From an uncultured Oscillospiraceae bacterium (GTDB lineage: Bacteria; Bacillota; Clostridia; Oscillospirales; Oscillospiraceae): a DNA stretch of 60,595 bases. A program made the position numbers and the translations under genes. Below are positions 38,421 to 48,499 of this stretch, one piece after another. The first letter of the stretch is position 1, and every line of letters starts with the position of its first letter. A model generated the notes under the pieces. It saw only the letters and a program-made list of their open reading frames with translations, was not told the origin of the DNA and ran no database searches. The stretch spans positions 1-60,595 of the forward strand of contig CANQQO010000001.1 in NCBI GenBank assembly GCA_947625965.1, written 5' to 3'.

Positions 38421-41099
38421 ATGCGACAATTCAAAAGTTTAGTGTGCATTTTGCTGATTCTTGCTCTTGTTTTTGCAGTATGCCCAAATTATACGGCTTA
38501 TGCTGAGGAAGAGCAAGATGTGGCAGATAGTGGAGGCAGCCGGCAAGTTGATGACTTGCTAGGAAACAAAGGTATGCCTGATTCCAGCGAGGCAGAAGGC
38601 CAAGCAGTTTTGCAGGCTCTTAATGAGAATAATGCCTATGACACAATGGCAACCACAACCTCCACAGGCCTGAGCCTAGACCAATTGAGGGAAAAGTTTC
38701 CGGCGGGGAAGTATTGGAATCATGCTGATAGACCAGGTAACTCCAATGCTGTGAATAATCAAGACGGGTATACTTCAATACCTTGTCCTAAGCACGGCAA
38801 CGTAGGTTCCTCTTCTCAGACTTGTAATGGATTTGTTCCGTATGGTTCAACACAATTATCGTGGCAATGCATGGGCTTCGCTGAGAAACTCGGTTTTGAC
38901 GCAACTGGCTATAATCCAAGAGATAATGCCCATGGATGGTATACATACACAAATTCTTCTGCTTTGGACAACTTAAAACCGGGAGATATTGTTCGGTTCC
39001 ATAATTTCAGCGGGTATGATCATTCAATTTACGTTATACGAGTAGACGGCGACAAGGTAGTTTATGCTGATTGCAATCATGATGGACACTGTATCATTCG
39101 GTGGGACAATTGGATTTCTAAAGAAACCTTGCGAGGGAGATTTATTCATGTCCGTTCTGCACCTAGCCCGGTAAGCACATCTTGTAGTTGCTCTACTTCG
39201 TATGCAGGACTGTATATTTGCACTTCCAATGATACCTTATTAATCCGCAATGGACATGGTACGTCGTACACAGCAATTGGAAGTATCCCACATTGGGCTG
39301 GTACATGGGTAACGAAAGCAAGTGGTACGGGAAGCTCTGACTGGGCGCACGTTACTTATAATGGTATTACTGGATTCAGCAGTATGCAGTATTTGGCAAA
39401 GGCACAACTCAGAGTACATGCCTACATTTCAAATACAAAGATGGGTGCTGCGGCAACGATAAATCAGGGAGATAATGCCTATCTTTGCTATCGCTTTTAT
39501 GAAAACCTGACTGACAAAAATATAGATCAGTTACACACTTACAACTACACTGTTAAAGAAACAATATACAATCCTGACGGTACGGTTGCCAATACGTGTA
39601 CCTACACTAATGACAATAACTGGATTAGTGTAAGATGCAATATAGCAGGAACATATACATTTAAAATCGAGGTTACTGGTGATATTGGCGGGACAGTTAA
39701 TGGTTCCTTTACGGTAAAAGCAGCCTCGCCAAAAGAAATACACGTTTCTAGTTCTTCTGTGAATCTGGTTATTGGTGGTACGGATAGTCAGACAATTGAA
39801 GTGTGGACTACAGGTTTTTATTCTAAGCAAACAAAGCTTTGGTGGGGAACCGATAACGATGATAATGTGGCTTGTGCTTGGGGAGATCAAACCTCTGATG
39901 GGAAGTATAAATTAACCTTTACTGCCAAAAAGGTTGGAACGACCAACGTAACGGTTGCAGTAGCAGATAAAGAAACAGAGGCAGTACTCAGCTCTTGCGT
40001 TGTCAAAGTTACTGTAACAGCAAAGACCTATACTGTTTCTTATAATGCTAATGGTGGAAACAACCCACCAGCATCCCAAACCAAAACACATGGGGTTGCG
40101 CTGACCTTGACCAAAGCGACTCCGACTCGGTCTGGATATACCTTCCAAGGTTGGGGAACTTCGTCGGGAGCGACGTCTCCGACTTATCAACCAGGCGGCA
40201 CGTACACGGCCAACGCCAGCGCAACGCTCTATGCAGTCTGGAAGCAAAACGCAGTCACTCTTACCAAAATTGAGATTGCGACCAAGCCTTCTAAACTCAC
40301 GTATGAGGTTGGAGAAAGTCTGAACACCGCCGGCTTGACGTTGAAAGCGACCTACAGCGATAACTCAACGCGAACCATTACCAGCGGGTTTACCACCAGC
40401 GGTTTCAGCTCGGATTCGCCCGGGACCAAGACCGTCACCGTGAATTATCAAGGCAAAACCGCTAAATTCGAGGTAACGGTTAAGGCTAAGTCCGATTCGA
40501 ATACCCCCAAGGTTGTTGCAACTACAGTAAACGGAAAACCCGGCAGCCTGGTCCAGGTGAAGATCATGCTTGAGAAGAACCCAGGCATTGCTTCGCTGAA
40601 ACTGCTAGTTACGCTTGATCCCCAACTGACAGCGGAGTCGGTGGTTTACAACGAGTCCATTGGCGGGATGTTTATGCAGCCCCAGACGATGAAAAGCCCC
40701 CTGATTCTCAACTGGTTTAACGGCGCGGCGGACTTGAAAGAAGCAAATCCCCTGTTCGCGACGCTGAACATCCGGATCTCTGGAAGCGCCAAGACCGGAA
40801 GCACCTTGCCCATCACCATAAGCTATGAGCAGAACAACGTCTACAACATCCGGGAGGAAGACGTCTATCTGGAAGTGGTGAACGGCGGCGTAAAGGTCGC
40901 GGAGTACATGAGCGGTGACATGAATGGGGACAACGTTGTGGACAACAAGGACTTGACCCGCCTGTTCCAATACCTGTCCAGTTACAGCGGCGCGGATTTG
41001 GCGGTCTCTGGCGATGTAAATAAAGACGGCAAGGTGGACAACAAGGATTTGACCCGGCTGTTCCAGTACCTTTCCGGCTGGCAAGTTCAAATTTACTAA
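38421..41099 (+). CDS. Secreted CHAP/NlpC-like enzyme with cohesin and dockerin
   Basis: An 892-residue secreted protein in modules. Residues 1-28 are the signal peptide (ending AYA-E). Residues about 88-250 form a cysteine-peptidase-like domain with Cys150 in SWQCMGFAEKLGF, LKPGDIVRFH, His201 in YDHSIYVIRV and Asn219 in YADCNHDGH, the CHAP/NlpC order. SH3-like (about 258-325) and Ig-like regions follow, then an InlB-type repeat (about 536-608, SYNANGG...GYTFQGWG), a Big_3 Ig domain (about 613-690), a cohesin (about 696-827) and a type I dockerin (about 831-888) with two calcium loops (DMNGDNVVDNKD, DVNKDGKVDNKD). The start at 38421 follows AGGTG. The 5-prime two thirds are strikingly AT-rich. 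The enzyme probably cuts peptidoglycan or a peptide; the target is inferred only. Confidence 0.85.
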   Translation: MRQFKSLVCILLILALVFAVCPNYTAYAEEEQDVADSGGSRQVDDLLGNKGMPDSSEAEGQAVLQALNENNAYDTMATTTSTGLSLDQLREKFPAGKYWNHADRPGNSNAVNNQDGYTSIPCPKHGNVGSSSQTCNGFVPYGSTQLSWQCMGFAEKLGFDATGYNPRDNAHGWYTYTNSSALDNLKPGDIVRFHNFSGYDHSIYVIRVDGDKVVYADCNHDGHCIIRWDNWISKETLRGRFIHVRSAPSPVSTSCSCSTSYAGLYICTSNDTLLIRNGHGTSYTAIGSIPHWAGTWVTKASGTGSSDWAHVTYNGITGFSSMQYLAKAQLRVHAYISNTKMGAAATINQGDNAYLCYRFYENLTDKNIDQLHTYNYTVKETIYNPDGTVANTCTYTNDNNWISVRCNIAGTYTFKIEVTGDIGGTVNGSFTVKAASPKEIHVSSSSVNLVIGGTDSQTIEVWTTGFYSKQTKLWWGTDNDDNVACAWGDQTSDGKYKLTFTAKKVGTTNVTVAVADKETEAVLSSCVVKVTVTAKTYTVSYNANGGNNPPASQTKTHGVALTLTKATPTRSGYTFQGWGTSSGATSPTYQPGGTYTANASATLYAVWKQNAVTLTKIEIATKPSKLTYEVGESLNTAGLTLKATYSDNSTRTITSGFTTSGFSSDSPGTKTVTVNYQGKTAKFEVTVKAKSDSNTPKVVATTVNGKPGSLVQVKIMLEKNPGIASLKLLVTLDPQLTAESVVYNESIGGMFMQPQTMKSPLILNWFNGAADLKEANPLFATLNIRISGSAKTGSTLPITISYEQNNVYNIREEDVYLEVVNGGVKVAEYMSGDMNGDNVVDNKDLTRLFQYLSSYSGADLAVSGDVNKDGKVDNKDLTRLFQYLSGWQVQIY

Positions 41100-41119
41100 T
41101 TAATATGGAGGAATTAAAA

Positions 41120-42592
41120 ATGTCTATTAAAAAAGCGTCTCTTGCCCTTCTTCTGATTGTGGCGATCTTGTTGACGGCTTTGCCCGCCTTTGCGGATGGG
41201 GACCCTACCTTTGCGGTGGATGAAGTTAGCGCCAAGCCCGGCGACACTGTTACGGTTAAAATCAATGTTGTCAATAATCCGGGCATTGCCTCTATCAAGC
41301 TGGAAATGACCTTCGATGATGACCTGACCCTCGAGACGATTGAATATAACAAAGATATTGGCGGCATGAGTATGCTACCCCAGACGAATGACAGCCCCGT
41401 GATTCTCAACTGGTTCAACGGTGCCGCCAACTCCGAGGGTGACTGGACCTTTGCTACGCTGACCTTTACGGTGGCGGACAATGCCAGGACCGGCGAGCAT
41501 CCCATCAACATCACCTATACCCAGAATAATGTGTATAACATTGACGAGGAAGACGTGTATTTCGCCATCCAAAACGGCTCCATCACCGTCTCTGTGGATC
41601 CCACCGGTGTGAATCTGAGCGAGACGGACCTCAAACTGCACCAGGGCGCCTCCAAGACCCTGACCGCCACCGTCACGCCGCCCAACGCCAGCCAGAGCGT
41701 GACCTGGAAGTCCGACCATCCCAATGTGGCTACCGTGGACGCCTCCGGTAAGGTCACCGCCGTCTCCGGCGGCGCGGCCACCATCACCGCCACCACCGCC
41801 GACGGCAAGCGCTCCGCCTCCTGCGTCGTCACCGTGGAGCCCCACACCTTCACCGGCGCCTACCAGACCGACGCCGAAAACCACTGGCAGCTCTGCGCCT
41901 GCGGCGAGCAGGGCCCCAAGACCGCCCACACCTTCGAATGGGTGGTGGACAAGCCCGCCACCTCGGAGGACACCGGTCTCAAGCACGAGGAATGTACCGT
42001 CTGCGGCTACAAGCGAAACGAAAACACCGTCATTCCCAAGCATGAGCACACCCTGGAAAAGGTCCCGGCCAACCCCGCCACCCACTTCGCCGACGGCAAC
42101 ATCGAATACTGGAAATGCACCGAGTGCGGCCAGCTCTTTGCCGACCCGGAGGGGAAGACCCCCATCTCCAAGGAGGATACCATCGACCCCATGATTCCCC
42201 ACACCTTCGGCGAGGAATGGACCTCCGACGCCACCAACCACTGGCATGAATGTACCTGCGGCGAAAAGAGCGACGTGGCGGCCCACACCTTCGGCGAGTG
42301 GGAAGTGACCAAAGAGGCCACCGCCAACGAGAGCGGCAGCCGGAAGCGGATATGCACTGTCTGCGGCTACGAGCAGGTGGAGACCATCCCCGTTGACCGC
42401 CCTGTGCTGCCCGACCTTCCCGTCCCCACGACCGCTCCCTCCGCCACCTCCCCCGCCTCTCCCTCCACCACCCCCAGCGATCCGCCTAAGACCGGCGATC
42501 CCGCCGCGCCCGCCCTCTGGGCGAGCCTCGCGGGCCTCTCCGTCCTGGCGGCCCTCGCTGTGGCCCTTCCGCGCAGAAACAAGCACGAATAA
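41120..42592 (+). CDS. Cohesin protein with C-terminal sortase signal
   Basis: A 490-residue surface protein. The signal peptide (1-25, PAFA-D) is followed by a cohesin domain (about 29-155) very like the cohesin of the gene upstream (NPGIASIKL, IGGM, LNWFNGAA, QNNVYNI-EEDVY are shared). A Big_2 Ig domain (about 160-238) follows, then four or so HTF-type segments with CxCG/CxxCG pairs (about 240-435), a Pro/Ser/Thr wall-spanning linker, and a sorting signal PKTGD (456-460) with hydrophobic stretch and RRNKHE tail. It would be linked to peptidoglycan by a class A or similar sortase and could hold dockerin proteins. It starts 20 bases after the dockerin gene, behind ATGGAGGA. The first 450 bases are AT-richer than the rest. 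Confidence 0.88.
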   Translation: MSIKKASLALLLIVAILLTALPAFADGDPTFAVDEVSAKPGDTVTVKINVVNNPGIASIKLEMTFDDDLTLETIEYNKDIGGMSMLPQTNDSPVILNWFNGAANSEGDWTFATLTFTVADNARTGEHPINITYTQNNVYNIDEEDVYFAIQNGSITVSVDPTGVNLSETDLKLHQGASKTLTATVTPPNASQSVTWKSDHPNVATVDASGKVTAVSGGAATITATTADGKRSASCVVTVEPHTFTGAYQTDAENHWQLCACGEQGPKTAHTFEWVVDKPATSEDTGLKHEECTVCGYKRNENTVIPKHEHTLEKVPANPATHFADGNIEYWKCTECGQLFADPEGKTPISKEDTIDPMIPHTFGEEWTSDATNHWHECTCGEKSDVAAHTFGEWEVTKEATANESGSRKRICTVCGYEQVETIPVDRPVLPDLPVPTTAPSATSPASPSTTPSDPPKTGDPAAPALWASLAGLSVLAALAVALPRRNKHE

Positions 42593-42601
42593 TCCGCGCG
42601 G

Positions 42602-42634
42602 CGCCCCCGGCCAAATGCCGGGGGCGATTTTTTT
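42602..42634 (+). terminator. Terminator of the cohesin-dockerin operon
   Basis: Arms CGCCCCCGGC/GCCGGGGGCG followed by ATTTTTTT. Confidence 0.85.
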
Positions 42635-42675
42635 CTCGCTTTTTCAAAAAAGAAGGGGCAGTTTCCACAATATAG

Positions 42676-42703
42676 TTGACTTTTTTCCAAAAAAGTGTAT
42701 ACT
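42676..42703 (+). promoter_or_regulatory. Promoter of glyA
   Basis: TTGACT (42676-42681), 16 bases, TATACT (42698-42703). Confidence 0.65.
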
Positions 42704-42766
42704 ATTTGCATAACAAGTCCGGCGGCCCCGCCTGATTTTTGATTTTATGTGAAGGATGTGTCGATC

Positions 42767-44023
42767 ATGTACGGAAAGCTACTGGGAGCCATTGATTTTG
42801 TGTCCCGCTCCGACCCCGACCTGGCTGCCATGATGGGCCGGGAACTGGACCGGCAGTTGAACGGGCTGGAGCTCATCGCCTCGGAGAATTTCGCGTCCCC
42901 GGCGGTCATCGCCGCCATGGGCTCCGTGCTCACCAATAAATACGCCGAGGGCCTCCCCGGCAAGCGCTACTATGGCGGCTGCCAATTCGTGGACGAGGTG
43001 GAGAGCCTCTGCATCCAGCGGGCCAAGGATCTGTTCGGGGCGGAATTCGCCAACGTCCAGCCCCATTCCGGCGCCCAGGCCAACGCCGCGGTGCAGCTCG
43101 CTTTCCTTCAGCCCGGCGATACCTTGATGGGCATGAGCCTGGCAAACGGCGGCCACCTGTCCCACGGAAGCCCCGCCAATATCTCCGGCAAATACTATAA
43201 AGTCGTGTCCTACGACGTGGACCATACCACCGGCCGCATCGACTATGACCAGGTCCGGGATTTGGCCAGAAAAAGCTGCCCCAAGCTCATCATCGCCGGG
43301 GCCTCCGCCTATCCTCGGGAAATCGACTTCTCCATCTTCGCCGACATCGCCCACGAGGTGGGGGCCGTGCTGATGGTGGACATGGCCCATATCGCGGGTC
43401 TGGTGGCCGGCGGGGTCCATCAGAGCCCCGTTCCCTACGCGGATGTTGTCACCACCACCACCCACAAGACCCTCCGCGGCCCCCGGGGCGGCCTGATCCT
43501 GGCAAAGGAGGAGTACGCCAAGAAGCTGAACTCCGCCGTCTTCCCCGGCACCCAGGGCGGCCCCTTGGAGCACGTCATTGCAGCCAAGGCCGTGTGCCTG
43601 AAGGAGGCCATGAGCGACGATTTCAAGACCTACGCCAAAAACGTGGTGTCTAACGCCAAGGTCCTGGCCCAGGCCCTGCTGGAGGAGGGCTTCGACCTGG
43701 TCACCGGCGGCACGGACAACCACCTGATGCTGGCGGACCTGCGGCCCATGGGCATCACCGGCAAGGAGCTGCAAAACCGCCTGGACGCCAACCACATCAC
43801 GCTGAACAAGAACGCCATCCCTGGGGACCCGGAGAAGCCTGCCGTCACCAGCGGCGTCCGGATCGGCACCGCCGCCGTCACCACCCGGGGCCTGGGGGCG
43901 GAGGAAATGCGGATCATCGCCAGGTGCATCGGCATGACCGCCCGGGACTTTGAGGGCACCGGCGAGGAGGTCCGCGCCACCGTGGCGGACATCTGCCGGA
44001 AGTACCCTCTTTATCAGCTATGA
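42767..44023 (+). CDS. glyA: Serine hydroxymethyltransferase
   Basis: A 418-residue PLP enzyme that converts serine and tetrahydrofolate to glycine and methylene-tetrahydrofolate. It shows [56 protein letters not shown] and the PLP-lysine motif [14 protein letters not shown]. The start is taken at ATG 42767 because GAAGGATG lies 10 bases upstream; a GTG at 42749 has no ribosome site. Its stop overlaps the next start (ATGA). Confidence 0.97.
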   Translation: MYGKLLGAIDFVSRSDPDLAAMMGRELDRQLNGLELIASENFASPAVIAAMGSVLTNKYAEGLPGKRYYGGCQFVDEVESLCIQRAKDLFGAEFANVQPHSGAQANAAVQLAFLQPGDTLMGMSLANGGHLSHGSPANISGKYYKVVSYDVDHTTGRIDYDQVRDLARKSCPKLIIAGASAYPREIDFSIFADIAHEVGAVLMVDMAHIAGLVAGGVHQSPVPYADVVTTTTHKTLRGPRGGLILAKEEYAKKLNSAVFPGTQGGPLEHVIAAKAVCLKEAMSDDFKTYAKNVVSNAKVLAQALLEEGFDLVTGGTDNHLMLADLRPMGITGKELQNRLDANHITLNKNAIPGDPEKPAVTSGVRIGTAAVTTRGLGAEEMRIIARCIGMTARDFEGTGEEVRATVADICRKYPLYQL

Positions 44024-44889
44024 CCTCCCAGGCGCTGGGATTCCGGTTTTACGCCTCCATTTCCGATTTCTTCCGGGACCGGAAGATCCCCCTCCCGGAG
44101 GGAGTGGAGCAGCGGCGGAATCTGACCTATGGCCCCCATGGCCGGGCGAACCGCCTGGACGTATTCTATCCCCGGACCGCCGAGGGAAAACTGCCCACGA
44201 TCGTAAACGTCCACGGAGGCGGATATGTCTATGGCAGCAAGGAGATCTATCGCCGCTACTGCATGGACCTGGCCCGGCGGGGCTTCGCGGTGGTGAGTTT
44301 CAACTACCGGCTGGCCCCAAAATGGAAATTTCCCACGCCCCTGGAGGACCTGAACCGGGTCTTGACCTGGCTGACGGAGGCGGAGCCCGGCCTGCGCCTG
44401 GACCCGGACCGTGTGGCGCTGGTGGGGGACTCGGCGGGGGCGCAGCTTGCCAGCCAGTATGCCGCCATTTGGGCGAATCCAGAGTATGCATCGCTTTTCT
44501 CCTTCCGGACGCCCCGGGTCGCCATCCGCGCGCTGGGTCTGAACTGCGGAATGTACGATCTGGCGAAGCGGGCGAAAAAGCCCCGGGAGGGGGTCCAACT
44601 GGACTACTTCGGGGACCTGCCCGAGGACGACCCCCGTCTTCGGGAGCTGGACGCCATTGGGGGGAACTATCCGCCGGCCTATCTCGCCACCGCCTGCCAT
44701 GATTTCCTCCGGGACGCGGCGGAGCCCATGTGCCGTTTCCTCCGGGAGAAGGGCGTGGAGGCCCAGTGGAAGTGCTACGGCTCGGAGGACCGGGAGCAGG
44801 TGGCCCATGTGTTCCATGTGAATCTGCTCCTGCTGGAGGCGGGCGCCTGCAACGACGACGAGTGCGCTTTCTTCCGAAAATACCTGTAA
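44020..44889 (+). CDS. Alpha/beta-hydrolase, hormone-sensitive-lipase-like esterase
   Basis: A 289-residue hydrolase. It shows the oxyanion motif [11 protein letters not shown], the nucleophile elbow GDSAGAQLA, and a C-terminal Asp/His region (CHDFLRDA..., VAHVFHVN). That is the HGGG/GDSAG pattern of the hormone-sensitive-lipase family, acting on short acyl esters. There is no signal peptide, so it is cytoplasmic. It is translationally coupled to glyA by a 4-base overlap, which is unusual, and no metabolic link between the two is obvious. Confidence 0.88.
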   Translation: MTSQALGFRFYASISDFFRDRKIPLPEGVEQRRNLTYGPHGRANRLDVFYPRTAEGKLPTIVNVHGGGYVYGSKEIYRRYCMDLARRGFAVVSFNYRLAPKWKFPTPLEDLNRVLTWLTEAEPGLRLDPDRVALVGDSAGAQLASQYAAIWANPEYASLFSFRTPRVAIRALGLNCGMYDLAKRAKKPREGVQLDYFGDLPEDDPRLRELDAIGGNYPPAYLATACHDFLRDAAEPMCRFLREKGVEAQWKCYGSEDREQVAHVFHVNLLLLEAGACNDDECAFFRKYL

Positions 44890-44896
44890 CGACCTT

Positions 44897-45119
44897 CCAA
44901 ATGGGACCCGCTTCGCTGGGCTCCCATTTGGAGGGGATTGCAGGCTGACCCGCGCACGCGCCGGTCTTTCGCCCGGCTCGCACACTCTCAGCCTGAGAGG
45001 TATTTTTTGCCAGGTACACGCCCTGGCAAAAAATGATTTAGATTGATTTGCTGTCTGCGGATGGCAAACTCGGAAAAGCTATTTGACAAGCTGTCCCGCC
45101 CCTCGAAAGAGGGGCGGGA
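44897..45119. terminator. Three hairpins between convergent genes
   Basis: 44897-44931 (CCAAATGGGA/TCCCATTTGG), 45002-45034 (ATTTTTTGCCAGG/CCTGGCAAAAAAT, A and T tracts on both sides, so bidirectional) and 45094-45119 (TCCCGCCCCTC/GAGGGGCGGGA). The last two should end the esterase and deaminase transcripts. No gene is visible in this stretch. Confidence 0.65.
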
Positions 45120-45135
45120 AACATATTTAATATCC

Positions 45136-45531
45136 TTATATCCACCATTCCGGTGTCAGCTCACCCAAGGTCACGGTCCTGCCGGTTTCGTAGTCCATCA
45201 TGATCTCGATGTCCCGATAGGTTTCGGGCATGAGCTGGACCATCAGTTCCCGACAGGCCCCGCAGGGAGCGCCGGTCCTGCCGTTGTCCATGAGGGCCAG
45301 GACCTTCACGATCTCGCTCTCCCCGCAGGTGAGCATCTGAAAAATGGCGTTTCGTTCCGCGCAGATGCCCAGAGTGGAGCAGGTGTCCACGCAGACCCCG
45401 GTATAGATCTTTCCAGACCGGGAGAGAATGGCTGCGGCCACGCCGCCGGCCTCCACATACGGGGAGATCTTCCGCCCGTTCTGGACCGCCCTGGCCGCCT
45501 GATACAGTTCTTTCCAAATGGTGTCCATCAT
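45136..45531 (-). CDS. cdd: Cytidine deaminase
   Basis: A 131-residue zinc deaminase. The active-site motifs are CAERNAIFQ (Cys and catalytic Glu) and PCGACRELM (two zinc Cys). N-terminal YVEAGGVAAAILSRSG and ICAERNA fit the homotetrameric Cdd family, and the length is normal. It salvages cytidine to uridine. A blasticidin-S-deaminase-like specificity cannot be excluded. It lies 19 bases after the UPF0597 gene on the same strand and is probably co-transcribed with it. Confidence 0.9.
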   Translation of the reverse strand: MMDTIWKELYQAARAVQNGRKISPYVEAGGVAAAILSRSGKIYTGVCVDTCSTLGICAERNAIFQMLTCGESEIVKVLALMDNGRTGAPCGACRELMVQLMPETYRDIEIMMDYETGRTVTLGELTPEWWI

Positions 45532-45550
45532 TCCTCCGAAGTTTACTGGA

Positions 45551-46837
45551 TCAACAAGGCGAATTGCCGTCGATCATAATGTGGATGATCTCCTTATCCG
45601 TCTCCTTCATGCCCACCCGGGCCAGACGGCCCACATTGGCGATGGTGTTTTCCACGCCCTTGACCAAGATCCCGTCCCCGCCGTAAAACTGGGTCCCCTG
45701 CATCTGCATCTGCATCCCCAGCAGCCCAGCCTCCACCGCCGAGGCGATCTTGGCGGCGCAGCTTGCCTTGGCCCCGTCGCAGATCATGCCGGAGTTGATG
45801 GCCACGGCGTTGACCACGGTGTGAGCGACTTCATGGGACCGCCCGCCGTAGAGGTAGGTGATGCCGGCGGCGGCTCCGCATCCGGCGCTGGTGGCCCCGC
45901 AGTAGGCGGAGAGGCACCCGATGCCGGTTTTTAGATGAATGGTGGTGAGGTTGGCCACGACCAGGGCCCGAAGCAGCAGCTCCCGGCTGGCGTGCAGTTC
46001 CTCGGCGTAGACGATCACGGGCAGGGAAGTGGTGAGCCCTTGGTTTCCGCTGCCGGAGTTGATGACCACCGGCAACTCGCACCCGCTCATCCGGGCGTCG
46101 GACCCGGCGGCGGCCATGGCCTTGGCCCGGTTGTGGACGTCCTTTCCATAGGCCCGGAGCAGGACCTTCCCGATGCCCGCCCCCCAGTCGCCCCGGAGTC
46201 CTTCCCGGGCGATGGCGGTGTTGTACGCGATCTGCCGGTCCAGAATGGGGGCCGCCTCCTCCAGGCTTACCCGGCCGGCGAAATCCACGATCCGCTCGAT
46301 GCTCAGCTCCTCCCGCCCCGGGGCTGCCGTCTGGGCGGTCTCGACCCAGGGCTTTTCCAGAAGGACCTCGCCGTCCCGCTCCACCCGGATGACGTTGGTA
46401 TGCTTTCCGGCGATCTGGACAAAGGCCCGGTGTTCCCCGGCCCGAACCTCCACCTGAATGTCAAAGACATATCCCGACTCAGAGGGCAGCACCCGGATGG
46501 GCGTCTCCTCCAAATACCGGGCCATTTCCCCGATCTGCGCCTCGGTCACCCGGGACAGGACCTGCAGCTCTGCCTCGGCGTCTCCGGCCACGATCCCGGC
46601 GGCTGCGGCGGCGGGAATGCCCCTCAGCCCCCCGGTGTGGGGGACCACCACGCTCTTCACGTTTTTGACGATATTGGCGCTGACGAACAGGGTCGCTTCC
46701 CGAGGGATCGTCCCCAGCGTCTCCCGCGCCAGCGCGGCGGCATAAGCCACGGCGATCGGCTCGGTACACCCCATGGCGGGCACCAATTCCTGACGAAGGA
46801 TGTCGAGAAACAGGGCGTCAAGCTGCGCGTCGGTCAT
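45551..46837 (-). CDS. UPF0597/CyuA-like L-cysteine desulfidase or serine dehydratase
   Basis: A 428-residue protein of the UPF0597 group, related to the alpha subunit of Fe-S L-serine dehydratases. It shows PAMGCTEPIAVAYAAA, NVKSVVVPHTGGLRG, INSGSGNQGLTTSLPVIVYA, IGCLSAYCGATSAGCGAAAGI and a C-terminal GMICDGAKASCAAKI. The Cys in these blocks would bind a 4Fe-4S cluster. Members (YhaM/CyuA) break cysteine to pyruvate, sulfide and ammonia; a serine substrate is the alternative. The start at 46837 has AAAGGAGGACG upstream. Confidence 0.9.
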   Translation of the reverse strand: MTDAQLDALFLDILRQELVPAMGCTEPIAVAYAAALARETLGTIPREATLFVSANIVKNVKSVVVPHTGGLRGIPAAAAAGIVAGDAEAELQVLSRVTEAQIGEMARYLEETPIRVLPSESGYVFDIQVEVRAGEHRAFVQIAGKHTNVIRVERDGEVLLEKPWVETAQTAAPGREELSIERIVDFAGRVSLEEAAPILDRQIAYNTAIAREGLRGDWGAGIGKVLLRAYGKDVHNRAKAMAAAGSDARMSGCELPVVINSGSGNQGLTTSLPVIVYAEELHASRELLLRALVVANLTTIHLKTGIGCLSAYCGATSAGCGAAAGITYLYGGRSHEVAHTVVNAVAINSGMICDGAKASCAAKIASAVEAGLLGMQMQMQGTQFYGGDGILVKGVENTIANVGRLARVGMKETDKEIIHIMIDGNSPC

Positions 46838-46867
46838 AGCTTCGTCCTCCTTTGGCTGTTTGGGACT

Positions 46868-46896
46868 ATTATAGGGGAAGGAACGGGAAAAAGCAA
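46868..46896 (-). promoter_or_regulatory. Promoter of the UPF0597-cdd operon
   Basis: On the minus strand TTGCTT (46891-46896), 17 bases, TATAAT (46868-46873). Confidence 0.65.
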
Positions 46897-46998
46897 GAAA
46901 AAAATCCCTGCCCTTTTTGGGGGAAAATGTCCAAAAGTGTACTTTTTGACAGAATATAATTCCCTTTTCTGCCACCGATCCCATCAAGAAAGCGGTTT

Positions 46999-47022
46999 GC
47001 CGCCCCCGTCTGGGGGCGGCAA
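46999..47022 (-). terminator. End of the cobalamin operon
   Basis: Arms GCCGCCCCC/GGGGGCGGC just after the cbiP stop. The following T run is weak, so termination may be partial. Confidence 0.55.
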
Positions 47023-47025
47023 AGT

Positions 47026-48489
<1,464 letters not shown>

Positions 48490-48499
48490 GGGACGCACC

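Noticed and set aside
26440-42592. The sortase B at 26440 as the enzyme that anchors the cohesin protein
   Set aside because: Class B sortases recognise NPxTN-like signals, while the cohesin protein has PKTGD, a class A-like signal. The two loci are also 14 kb apart. A different sortase elsewhere is more likely.
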